A stretch of DNA of 64,000 nt from Arcuatula senhousia (taxonomy: Eukaryota > Mollusca > Bivalvia > Mytilida > Mytilidae). The stretch covers positions 18,432,001-18,496,000 of the forward strand of contig OZ020317.1 of NCBI GenBank assembly GCA_963971305.1, given 5' to 3'. Numbering within the stretch: position 1 is the stretch's first letter; each line of letters opens with the position of its first letter. A program made the position numbers and the translations under genes. This document shows positions 1 through 10,600 of the stretch, one piece after another. Under the pieces are notes generated by a model. It saw nothing but the letters and a program-made list of their open reading frames with translations. It was not told the origin of the DNA and did not search any database.

Positions 1-790
1 TCAGTTCGATACGATAATATATCGACCAAACATCTTAATATTGTCCGAGGTCGATTTGCATAGATCTGTTGGTCGATATATTCTTTTATCATACATTTAG
101 CTTTGATACGTTTTCTCGACCCATATTAGGCCTTGGCTTACGTCTCGACTTGATATGGAAAACCCTGTGTAATAAACTATATGTATTGACCGAACCAAAA
201 GCTATAATTGTTGTATTATTAATCAAAAGTTGTTGTTTATTTAAAATTTCAAATGTTTTCCGCATACCATTACAGATTATGATGTGAAGATCATAGAAAT
301 GTCATTTACAGGATTTATAATTATGACAATTTTATCAATACATTACAATTATCAAAATACAACAAACTATTTTCTTATTAAAATATATAATATTTTAACT
401 CTAACTATTTCTCAATCATTCCAATTATTATTTCTTTTTTGTTGAGAAGAAAAAGAACAATTAAAAGATTTATTTTTATTTTTTGATACTTTTTTTCATG
501 TGAATGAAATTATGCAATTTTTAAAATCTATTTTTAGTATCATGCTGTATATAGGTATGCAGCATTACATAATATTGCTTGAAAATTCTATTTTTAGGTA
601 AATCAAATGTACCCAAGGAAATACAAAATTACCATGTGGTATTGTTCAACCAATCAAAACTAATAAATATTATGTGATTAATACATGTAATATTGATAAA
701 TTTCATGAATATCGTGCCAGGTTTATCACGGGGTTTATCATTACATGTACATATACTATTATGTCTTATTTTTATAAATACCTTTCTTAG
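1..790. other. AT-rich stretch, no gene recognised
   Basis: No reading frame of convincing protein character and no repeat shared with the rest of the window was seen. An acceptor-like site lies near 599, followed by about 14 open codons, but its phase does not fit the exon at 791, so I do not call it. The missing 5' exons of the gene at 791-2593 may lie here or further left. Confidence 0.5.
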
Positions 791-887
791 GCAACGACAA
801 TGGTGTGGTCAGCTCGATCTTTAACTTTTTAAATGGAACGTCGTCTATAGGAAAAGAAAATAAGAATGCACTTAAACAGATTAAAAA
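791..887 (+). CDS. internal exon of unrecognised gene A
   Basis: The exon follows a clear acceptor (tacctttcttag) and ends before a GTACAT donor. It reads NDNGVVSSIF...NALKQIK, entering in phase 1 and leaving in phase 2, which fits the next exon at 1717 (AA|G gives Lys). The encoded segment is polar to basic with no recognised domain. The evidence is splice phase and an open frame only, so the call is tentative. Confidence 0.4.
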
Positions 888-945
888 GTACATCATCAAT
901 ACTTGTGTAAACCAACACACATATTTTATAAATAACCTTATATAA

Positions 946-985
946 AGGTAATAACAAAATTACCGAACTTGAAGAATCAATCTAA
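946..985 (-). repeat. fragment of ~185-bp dispersed repeat (family R2)
   Basis: About 40 bases match the 3' end of the repeat seen in full at 4366-4553, 39170-39352 and 47684-47862, in reverse orientation (taataacaaaattaccgaac). It is a truncated copy. Confidence 0.6.
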
Positions 986-999
986 ATAGCTGTTGCAGC

Positions 1000-1285
1000 G
1001 TTCTTCTACGTACGAGGAACGCGATATTTTTTTTCAAATTCGGTGCGCGGTCAGGTTTCCCGCATTTTGGCTCGCCAAGCACGGTATTCATTGTGACAGG
1101 GCTGCCCAATTCAATCACCTAGAACGCATTACTATACTAAATAAAAATAGAATGCATATAAAAGATGCTTTGTGGGCAAAGAGGTATGACCCGATTTCAG
1201 GTTTCTGTGCCCTTTTTAATGTACTTTTACCGATTATCCTAGCGCTGGTGCGGGCCTATTCGCCAATGTGAATCCGAACGGGTAA
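1000..1285 (+). repeat. dispersed repeat, family R3
   Basis: The segment with gcggtcaggtttcccgcatt, then gattcattgtgacagggctgccc-like and gctggtgcgggcctattcgcc-like text recurs in better form at 10880-11205 and 13130-13590, and in reverse at 17810-18075 and 48395-48525. The open frame of 92 codons across it is a by-product of the repeat. No transposase or RNA polymerase III promoter was recognised. Confidence 0.6.
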
Positions 1286-1716
1286 CAAATTATATTTAAT
1301 CATTAAATTACATGCATATATACAAATAATTGATAGGATTCTAAAACGAGAATGAAAAATGATGTTAACTCGTCTTCTGTTGTTCTCTTTAGGAGTTATT
1401 CCCCTTAGTACTTGACAATTTTTACAGACTTTTTTATTATTTTAGAATTGTTTACTTCTTTAAAATGATTTAAATTAATTAAACTTAGAATAGCTGTTCA
1501 TTAGCATGTGTGCTAGGAGGCTGAAAAAAGTGAAAAGTACACCTTATCATTTATTCAACATCTGAAAAAACACACTTTTCACAAATTGAAATCCCCCAAA
1601 AGTAGACCATTCTTGGCCGAACATATGTACCTACCTTTATAATGGAAGAACCCCCCTCGTGATGCATGTATACATATAGCTTAAGTTATTTAATTGATGT
1701 TTTAATTGTATTTTAG

Positions 1717-1845
1717 GCAGTTTTGTATGCAAACAGCAAAATCAAGACCATATAGGGTACCGTCAACTACTGTGCAGCAGAACCATGGCATCGAGGAAGT
1801 CATTGAAACAACATGCTCTGAATGTATTAAACAAATCATTCCAAG
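1717..1845 (+). CDS. internal exon of unrecognised gene A
   Basis: The exon follows a strong acceptor (taattgtattttag) and ends at CCAAG|GTTAAC. It enters and leaves in phase 2 and encodes 43 residues including RPYRVPSTTV and CSECIKQIIP. Phases match both the exon at 791-887 and the one at 2425-2593. The protein family is not recognised. The CxxC pair is the only visible motif. Confidence 0.45.
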
Positions 1846-2087
1846 GTTAACATGATTTCTGTTTATCCAAACAATATCAGTTGTTTTAAACAAGCATTTG
1901 ATTTAGAAGATACATGTATATTTGATTCTTATTTGAAAGCATAACTACATTTTTTTCCCTTTTTTGTATATGCATTTGGTTTTATAGTGATTTTGGTTTT
2001 TGTATCTTGCTAATAAACCCATTTCAAGTGACTTAGCTGTGTACCCTTGTTGAAATTGTAAAATTGTAGCTTTTTTGCAGTGTCACA

Positions 2088-2335
2088 CGACGGTGTGCTA
2101 TAGCAGGCAGGAACCACTTACTCTTCTGGGGCATCTGAATTCACTTTCATAACAACTTAAATTCGCGTTGTTCATTGATATTCGGTAGTTTTTGCGTTTT
2201 CGTGTTTTATATGTTGTCTCTTTTTTCGTCATGTCCTTGTTTGTGTTTAATTGTTTTTTCTCTGCCCTTTCGGACTTTGACATTCGGATGCCCCTTTGGT
2301 ACATCTGCTTCTTTGCACATTATGTTTAGTGTCGT
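2088..2335 (+). repeat. dispersed repeat R1 (3' tail of Penelope-like element)
   Basis: The text tgctatagcaggcaggaacc, then cttactcttctggggcatctg and ctctgccctttcggactttg, recurs next to reverse-transcriptase C-termini at 11478, 22895, 44480 and 45850 (all reversed) and alone at 34715. This makes it the 3' untranslated tail of that retroelement. Here it stands alone, inside the intron between exons 1717-1845 and 2425-2593. Confidence 0.65.
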
Positions 2336-2424
2336 TTTTTGTTGTATGCTGTTTTTTAACGTTTTAATTTTTTTTGCTTTAATAACTTATGAATTTTTAC
2401 CGTCCGTGTGCCTTTTTATTGCAG

Positions 2425-2593
2425 AGACCATGAGTTTGATGTCAGATCTCCAAGATCTAAACCTATAAACAGAAGCATTAAAGGTCCATTTGAGGCACCA
2501 CGTGGAGTGTCATCAGTTCGACAGCATTATAAAGTTGGCGAATCAAAGCTACTCTGGTCATCACGACTCGGGGTAGCCATTGAAAATATTTGA
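2425..2593 (+). CDS. terminal exon of unrecognised gene A
   Basis: A good acceptor (cctttttattgcag) is followed by 56 codons to TGA: RDHEFDVRSP...YKVGESKLLW...VAIENI, joined to the previous exon as AG|A (Arg). The C-terminus is basic and Ser-rich (RSPRSKPINRSIKGP). No domain, signal peptide or membrane segment is visible. Together with 791-887 and 1717-1845 it gives about 130 residues of the 3' end of a + strand gene whose 5' part is not found. An alternative is a chance open frame, which I judge less likely because two junctions keep phase. Confidence 0.5.
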
Positions 2594-2773
2594 ATCCTTA
2601 AGAATTGTCAACAGGTATATTTAATCCTTATAACATTTTTTAGCCAACCCACCAAAAAGAAATCATTTTTTGCAGAGTTTATTTTAATTGTAACGCAAAA
2701 GTTTAACAACCGAAAAAAAAGTGTAAAGACATATTCATAATGAGATCATGATATTAAATTTGAAGAAAACAAG

Positions 2774-3277
2774 TTACAAATCACAAGATTTGCTATGTTT
2801 TCTCAACGATGACTTCCAAGTGAATAGGCGGCCACACACATCACACTGGTATTTAGCTTCCTTGTGTTTAAGGCTGTGCTGGTCGAGGTACTTCTTCTTA
2901 GAAAATTCTTTATTACACGTTAAACACGTGTAAGATGCGACACTACCCTTGCACTTATGGCGACGTAGATATCCCTTAAATGCAAACAATTTTCCACATG
3001 TTGAACGCTTTATATCCCATAGTTTCTTTGTGTTTCTTTTTGTGTTCATTGAGGGTATCTTTTTTAGGTACCTTTTCCCACATGTGTCACACTCAAATGG
3101 CTCTTGTTTGTGAATGTTCTTGTGTCTGGCTAATGTTGAATTGGACACAAAAGCCTTGTTGCATGTGCTGCATAAATGGTTCTTCTCCACAGTGTGTACC
3201 AACTGGTGACTACGGAGCTGGGGCAGGTATTTGAAGGATTTCCCACAAGGAATGCATTGATGATGCTTTGAAGACAT
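2774..3277 (-). pseudogene. C2H2 zinc-finger protein fragment, partly decayed
   Basis: An uninterrupted 167-codon frame from ATG carries six C2H2-type finger positions. Finger 1 (C8, C11, H24, H28), finger 2 (C36, C39, H52, H56) and finger 5 (C118, C121, H134, H138) are intact. Finger 3 keeps CDTCGKRY but has lost both histidines. Finger 4 lacks its first cysteine (RSTCGKLF). Finger 6 is C2HC (C145, C148, H161, C165). C2H2 fingers usually bind DNA. The frame starts within seven bases of a 398-bp tandem duplication, and no regulatory domain is visible upstream, so this looks like the 3' exon or a retained fragment of a larger zinc-finger gene. It could still be an expressed last exon. Confidence 0.7.
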
Positions 3278-3283
3278 CTTCCA

Positions 3284-4086
3284 TCGTTTTTAATATTATT
3301 TCAGAGTTTGGCTTTAGTGCCGTGTGGAGGTCGAAGAAAGCTTCTCCGTGCTTCAGTTGTATGCTCTTATATATTTTCGAGTACTGGAATATGTGTTGGA
3401 AAGACACAGTTAACATATTTCCAAAATTTGACAACGTTTGGCTGTTTCTTTAAAAATTGAAAAAATTTATCTGTATGGTCATTGTTGTAATATTTTTTTT
3501 GCATTTAAAAAAAATCAAATCTAATATTCTACCGGTTTTCCAAGTTTTCTACTCCTAGCGTGTCTGATGAAGGTTAATCCAAAAAAGCGCTTCACACGCA
3601 GTGCAATTTTGCTCTTGTACAATTATTAAAATCATTTCCATATGTGGATCGTGTCTTTTTGGCACATATTCCATCTTCCTTCGTTTTTAATATTATTTCA
3701 GAGTTTGGCTTTAGTGCCGTGTGGAGGTCGTAGATAGCTTCCCCGTGCTTCAGTTGTATGCTCTTATATATTTTCGAGTACTGGAATATGTGTTGGAAAG
3801 ACACAGTTAACATATTTCCAAAATTTGACAACGTTTGGCTGTTTCTTTAAAAATTGAAAAAAAATATCTGTATGGTCATTGTTGTAATATTTTTTTTGCA
3901 TTTAAAAAAAAAATCAAATCTAATATTCTACCGGTTTTCCAAGTTTTCTACTCCTAGCATGTCTGATGAAGGTCAATCCAGAAAATCACTTCACATGCAG
4001 TGCACTTTTGCTTTTGTACATTTATTAAAATCATTTCCATATGTGGATCGTGTCTTTTTGGCATATATTCCATATTCCTTCGTTTT
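3284..4086. repeat. two-copy tandem duplication, ~398-bp unit
   Basis: The segment beginning tcgtttttaatattatttca at 3284 repeats at 3681, and the next boundary (tcgtttttaa) is at 4080, giving periods of 397 and 399 bases. The two units are highly similar with a few substitutions and poly-A length changes. On the - strand each carries the same short frame (MSNFGNMLTV...), which is therefore a duplicated, not an independent, reading frame. Confidence 0.85.
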
Positions 4087-4365
4087 TAATCCTGTCAATA
4101 AACATTTTTTGAAATATATTGGGTGATATCTTTATATCAATATTTTCATGAAATTGCATAAATATATTATGACAATCGAACGATACGTGTAGTTATTCAA
4201 GGACGTGATTTGCAATAGAAACTTATTTCAGGCTATGTGGTTTGTGATTATCTTTATTCATGTTCATTTTATCAACCCTTTTGTTTTTAATTTAAACTTT
4301 AAAAATTCCAATTAAGTTTTACAGTGTTTCAATATGCTTCGTTTATTTTTTGTACTAGAAGATCG

Positions 4366-4553
4366 CAATGGAAGAGGGAGGTTTGGCGCCATAAAACCTG
4401 GTTTAACCCACCATTTCGTTTGAAATGCCTGTACCAAGTCAGGACCATTGCGATCCACCAATTCTCCGGTATGACTGATTCGTTCTTGTCATTTTCTCTG
4501 GACTATGAGATTGATCATTCAAGTTCGGTAGTTTTGTTATTACCTTTATTTAA
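4366..4553 (+). repeat. ~185-bp dispersed repeat, family R2
   Basis: It begins caatggaagagggaggtttg and ends with gttcggtagttttgttatta. Copies occur at 39170-39352 (nearly identical), 43575-43745, 47684-47862 (reverse), 9597-9665 (reverse, partial) and 946-985 (fragment). The open frame across it (QWKREVWRHK...) is shared by copies but its frame context differs, so it is repeat rather than gene. SINE-like by size and dispersal; no clear A/B box was seen. Confidence 0.8.
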
Positions 4554-5240
4554 TGTGGTTTGGGAGTATAAAACTGAGCATTTCTTTTTTACATCTTGCA
4601 AATTTTATTTTGGATATCAATTAAAATTACTTAAAATACATATAACAAATGTCCAAAATTTAATTAATAATTTTATTTTATTAATTAGATAAATATTTTA
4701 TAAATGATTTAAAAGAAATTTAGCTTTTTCTAAAAAGTTATATTTTCAGGGTAGATAATTGGCGGGAAAATATGCAACAAATTTTAAATAGAAATGTTGA
4801 GGAAAAAATATATATTTTTAAAATATCTAGAAAGAAAAAAAAAGGTCCGTGACGCTAAGTTTTTTTTTCAAGTTTTTCAAAAGATAGTATATGTGGCTTG
4901 TCATTTGTGATATATAACTAAAATCTGATAGCTTACACTGATGCTTAATGACTCTTTTCCCTTTACATTCCATTGAAAAACAGAACTCTAGGTCACCAAC
5001 TTCACACGGTCATAAATCTATAGAAAAGATTATGATCCCCAATTATTTTTGAATTTTTTCAATGTTTGTTTATGAAAAATTCAACAACAAAAATGGTGGA
5101 TTTTGCTGATACTTCCGAACCACCTTAAAAAGTTTTGACCATGACCTTTGACGTAGTGAAATAAAAAATGGCAGGACTCTTTTGAATCAAATCAAAATGA
5201 AAGTTTATACATTACTGTACGCTTACTTTGTTATTATATA

Positions 5241-6498
5241 CACTTGGCCATAAGTTAGGGACCACCAAGTTTGAGTGATTAAAAATGTATGTAAATTTTT
5301 ACCTTATATAACCCAAGATGTTGTACATAGATATTGGTGTTTAATGTATACTTTTTGCTAAAAAATATTCAAATTTATGCACGTTCCGATATTTAAATTC
5401 ACGTTGCAAAAAGGCTACCCCTATGTTTTAAAAAATCAAGTTTGGCTCGCTTTTTAAACTCTCCGTCTCCACGTGTCCAGTGGACTATTTTTTTCATTTA
5501 ACGGAAACATTTCATAGTGGTATATCAGTACCTGAAGGATTTTGAATCATTCGTAGGCATTTGTAAGTTTAAAAGTTATGGAGCACAATTTAAAAATTCT
5601 ATGGTACGCGTATGTCCATAAAGAAATTCTTTCAATGTTTATGTGGAACCGGAGGTGCTAATGAGCAATGACACCTAAAACAGACCTGCTAGTCAAAATA
5701 TGGAATATTTGTAATAAATTCACCATGTTTTGGCCTCATTCTGACAATAAATGACTTTGGGTTGGTTTCCATTTATTGCATTTTTTCCTGTTAAAATCTC
5801 TATAAATAAGCCCTTTTCACTTTTTGTGATGTAAAAATTACTCAAATCCGTGCGTGAGCATTCAGAGTAAGAGTTGGTCACATCATTGACGGTTTTTTAT
5901 TTCGTAAGTTGAGATGTTGACTGATAATGACCTAAACAGGACCAACCAAGGACGAAAATGTGAATCTGATAGCAAACTCTACAGTTATTGCAAGGTGAAA
6001 ATTAACGAATATAACCCAAAATGTTGTAATACAAGTAAAATTATTACTGCTTTCATAAAAAACTATCACCAATGCCTTCAACAACAACCTTCATTATCGT
6101 GTATGTTATTAGGGGGCAATTTTTAAAAAGTGACCGGAAGTGCCCATGTTTTTGCTCATTTCCAACAAAGTGATCTGAATTCATGACAACAAATGCCTTC
6201 CTCGTATCTTTCAAAAGGTTTCAATGTGCTAGTAATTTACACCAGGCATTGTTTAGCTTTCAAACTCAAACATTTTTTCGCATCAGTTTTCTTGTGTTTT
6301 GTCCACAATTTTCAAATTGGAATCACATGACATTATATGAGTGTTTTTGGTATGCAGTGATAAAGTTGTCTTCAAAATGTCTAAAATTAGTTGTTTACTT
6401 GGAAATTTCTACCTATGCTTTAAAGTTTTGCTTATATTACAAATCTAAAAAGGTACTTGATATAAAAAAGCTAGTGGTCCCTAACTTATGGCCAAGTG
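5241..6498. mobile_element. TIR element of Tc1/mariner type, no intact transposase
   Basis: The ends are inverted copies of cacttggccataagttagg (left) and its complement (right), extending through gggaccac, flanked on both sides by TA. A TA target duplication and a 1258-bp length fit Tc1/mariner elements. No transposase frame survives; the open frames at 5914 and 6183 are short and unlike a DDE transposase. It is either a decayed autonomous copy or a non-autonomous derivative. Confidence 0.75.
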
Positions 6499-6499
6499 T

Positions 6500-7230
6500 A
6501 TATATCTATATACTCGTCAGACGTGGCCTTTACCTATGTCACATTAAAGTAGTGAAAGGTTGCCTGCACGGACGGAAGGACATGACCGATCTAACAATCT
6601 GTATGTTTTTTGTATTGTTTTTCTTTTATTTTTTTTATATTAATATGCTGTAACCATTTGTATAATTTGTAAATACTCATAAAGTATTCAATTTGCATAT
6701 TTCTTTAATGCATCTTTTGTTAGATAAATGTATTAGTTTGTACCATGCTTGAATTGTTTAAAGTAAAACAAAACTATTATTCTTAGATCTATGCAAACAA
6801 TATTGTAATTCAATACTATCATGCCCGACTTGGATTGTTCATTCTACTTATGTCTTTTGATTATCATACAATAACATGTATATGTTCACATGGGCCCAGA
6901 TCGGGATAAAAATATTGGGTGAAAAAAGTAATAACTGAAAACGAATGCACAGAATATCTGTATCTAATATGTTTGGAAATAAAGATTTACAGTTTCCATA
7001 AAAAATTCTATCTCTAGTTTACTTTAAACTTGTTTCGAAATTCAAAATGAATTGAGAAGATAATATGTATTAGCCATGCAAAAAAATTCTTAGCAATGTT
7101 TGTACCGTCCCGAATCGTCTTAATTTGTATTTTCTAAGTGAAGCGTCTATTATTGTGCCTTAAGACACTGTGCATATAAACATTTGAATGAATAACACAT
7201 GTTACATGTACAAAATAATAAAACAATGCT
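6500..7230. other. AT-rich sequence, nothing recognised
   Basis: Beyond short homopolymer runs I see no gene, repeat family or RNA here. At 7234-7262 (- strand) a GTAAGC donor follows a short GDISKK-like segment resembling the cassette exons at 7576 and 11274, but the acceptor looks mutated, so it is at best a decayed cassette. Confidence 0.4.
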
Positions 7231-7575
7231 TACCTTTTTAGAGATATCACCCAAGAAGGTCTCGGTGTGCAACAATATTTAACGCACGGTCGGCCTTTGA
7301 ATCAGTTTCACACTGAAACCATTCATTGAATTAAAAAAACCGGTTTTGACTTTAATTTGAAACAAACCACAAGCTTGAGCATAGGCATTTTTATTTTTAT
7401 TTATCATTTGAAATATACGCAGAATCTTTCGAAAACTTTGATAAAAATATTTTCTACCTACACTGCCGTACCGGAACATTTTTTGCCGTAGACATTCTAC
7501 CCCTTGACTTTAAATTCAGATTAAACCAGTTTAATTTCTTGACGCTTACAAGAATATATAATTCAACAGTATTAC

Positions 7576-7638
7576 CTTTACTAGATGAAGCCAACATGAT
7601 ATGACTTTCTTCTGTAATGAATCCTTCAGATGATTCTC
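7576..7638 (-). CDS. Ser-rich cassette exon (phase 1-1)
   Basis: A strong acceptor (ttttccttcatag) precedes 63 bases reading GESSEGFITEESHIMLASSSK and a G|GTAATA donor. It resembles the exon-like segment at 11274-11334 (GEISRGLISEK...SSASSSK) and more loosely the exon at 45429-45509 (...IESSSDK), suggesting duplicated cassettes. No domain. It is placed in the HEPN-OTU gene by strand and phase only. Confidence 0.45.
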
Positions 7639-10600
7639 CTATGAAGGAAAAAAAAAGTGAAATAGTTGGTAAAGCGGCACAAAAGTTATAAAAAATTGTA
7701 AAAACTAGATCAATTAAGAAAATAAAATGTTACAAAAAAACTTTATAAAATAAAACTAAATTATTATATAGATATAGATGAAATATCGTGATTTCCGAGT
7801 TAAATAAATTTCTAGATTTTCACGGAGTTAATTACAGGATTTATCTAACTCGAGTGCGAATTTATCTAACCCTCGTGAAGTTTCCCGCGAAAAATACGTA
7901 ACATAGATTAGTACGCAATACACAATTCATCAATCAATAATTTATTTCGTTTTCATTATTTTGATGATCTATTTGTCACGTTTATCCAAATTATCTATAT
8001 AATAAATAGTATAACTAATTCGGGGTGACGAATATCAATTTTAATTTCACTCGTGTCGAATAACGCTAGGGGATTCAACTCGTGCGCGGAACAAGTTCCG
8101 CGCACTTGTTGAATCCTGGCGTTATTCGAGACTCGTGACATTAAAATTGATATTCGACACCACTCATTAGTTATACTATAACTACAATTATTTAAAGATC
8201 GATGATATTTAAACGGACAATTTATTATGAATTCTCACAAGAGGCTCCAAGTAGCCTGAATCGCTCATCTGACACTCAAATACCTGAATTTTTAGACTAT
8301 CAGGCAACATTTCTTTTTAATTTCAAGGGTCATTAGTACAATAACAGTTAACTGGCAACCTAACACAATTAAGTAAAGAACTCAACTATTGAACATTTAA
8401 GCTATCACACGCTTTGTATCATTTTGACGGTTTGCAAGCTATTTAGGCATGAAGCGTTATTTGGGCATTTTAGAACCATAACTTTTAAAAGGGGTCAATC
8501 AAAAAGGCCAACATCACGTACATGGGAGTTTAGACATTATTCAAATTGGTAGGTAGTTCTGGAGATTTTAACACCCCCCCCCCATCCCCCAAAAAAGAAT
8601 TTTGATATCTGTCACCGTTTTTTCTTTTGTTATGCGTAAATGTATAAATTAACCAATATGTTTTATTTGTAGCAACAGTTACAGCAGAAATTTCAACAAA
8701 TCCAAATTTCGTAACAAATCAATCTGTTAAAATCAGATCTATCAATTTTTCCCTACTGTCACTTCATGGTAGATCTGAAGACATCCCCATTATTAATTGA
8801 CCAATCAATTTTTTTCCCAACATTTTGGAAGCCTTACTTCTTATGATTAATCCAGAGCATTCAGCAAAAGGTCACCCGAACAGAAAGTTGAAAGGGTGGT
8901 TTTCATATCTACCATGCAGAGACAATAGGGAACAATTGAACGATCAAATTTTAATCATATTGTTAACACACATGCTATAAACAGCTATACCAAGTTGGAC
9001 TGCAATTAAGCCTTTGGTGGCAGAGGAGTTAACGATTTAATTATCAGGAAAGGTTGAAAAAATGAACTATTTTGACGTTCCAAGGGAAATACTCCTAAAA
9101 TAAACGGTCCTACAACTTTGATCTTTTTTACATTTTATTATATCTGAACTATATGCAATATAAATGTCAGGAAACTGGAAGGCCGTAACAATTTAATCAC
9201 TAAAATCAAAACTGGCAAGGAAACTTTGATAAGACATTAAATAAATCAAATGACGGGAACAATTAGCAATTTTGTAAAATTTGGCAATCGCTTGGTCATG
9301 AATAAGAAATAAAATTTATAGACATTCTCGGGACTTTACCAATAAACGTAACATAAAACGAAAGTAAAAACGTCATTAAAAGTCATTCTGATTTCTCTCG
9401 AGTTTCAAGACTTTTCCTGGACATAATAATTTACATGTCCAAGCGATTGTCAAATTTTACAAAATTTTCCGAACAAAGCCCGCTTTTGAGGCTGAAATGC
9501 AATTTATGAATTATGCAATAATTACCGTATGCAAAAATAAATATCATCCGTGAAACGAATTATATTGGAAAATGTATGAGATCAATGATTTATACAGGTA
9601 TTTCAAAAGAAATGATTGGTTTAACCAGGATTTAAGGCGCACCAAACCTCCCTCTTCCATTGCGATTTTTGGGTACGGTAGTTACACAAAATACAACGGG
9701 TTTGTGATGACATATTAGGGATGCTAAAGTGATCATCTCAGTTCATCAACCGGCCAAGCACTAATATAAGCAAGAACTAATCATTTCGTCTAACATGATA
9801 TTGAATATTTCTTCCAGTGGCTGATAACGAAATAAATTTTTGTTTAGAGATCGTATAAGACGTATTTTCTTATAACCTTGGTCTAATAGTCGGTTTCGGA
9901 GAAAGTGGTGTGGGATCATAAAATCTGAAAAATGTGTACAAGCCCTGGCATATCGAAATATAGACACCGTATGCAGATGACATTGGTACGTTACTTTTCA
10001 GGTTAGGAAAATCAATAATTTTAAAATTAGAATCGTCTCTTTTATCGTACATTTTTGTACTGAGTTGACCATCCGGGTCAAATTCGAGATGTAGATCCAA
10101 GAATGATGTAAAGCAAGATGATTCGATGGTTTCTTAATCTCTTGCTCTGAAGGATATATTGAAGGAATCCATCTGCCAAAACGACGAGTTGTTGACAGAG
10201 AGAACGTCATCAATATAGCTGAAAGTGAGATTAAATGACCTTGCCTCTTTCAACTTCTTGTTCTTTACGAGTTCCTGAAGAAATTCAGTCTCGTAAGAGT
10301 ATAAAAACAAGTCGGCGCGGAGAGGAGCACAGTTTGTGCTCATTGGAGCAACTTGTTGTTGAAAAATCTCTCCTCCAAATGTGACGATTATGTTGTCATT
10401 AAGAAAATCAAGCATACTGCAAACTTGATCCAAAGTGTAACAAATCTTATCTTTATAAGATGTTTTGGAAAAAAAGTAGAATTATAGCCTAAAACAACAA
10501 AGTTCCTTGAATTCGAAACGGCCTTTTCAATACGTTTTTTTTAGTCGACACTTAAGTTTTTCGTGTGGCAATGTGGTGTACAAAGTTGAAAAATCGAAAG

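Noticed and set aside
599..640. Possible exon after a ttttag acceptor
   Set aside because: Phase does not join to the exon at 791 and the open stretch is very short.
993..1271. 92-codon frame as a gene
   Set aside because: It lies across an R3 dispersed repeat whose other copies do not keep the frame.
4324..4692. 122-codon frame (and the related frame at 39064-39351)
   Set aside because: The shared part is the R2 repeat and the flanks differ, so the similarity comes from the repeat rather than from a gene family.
6183..6653. 156-codon frame
   Set aside because: Runs out of the TIR element across its right end and has no domain; composition is that of AT-rich noncoding DNA.
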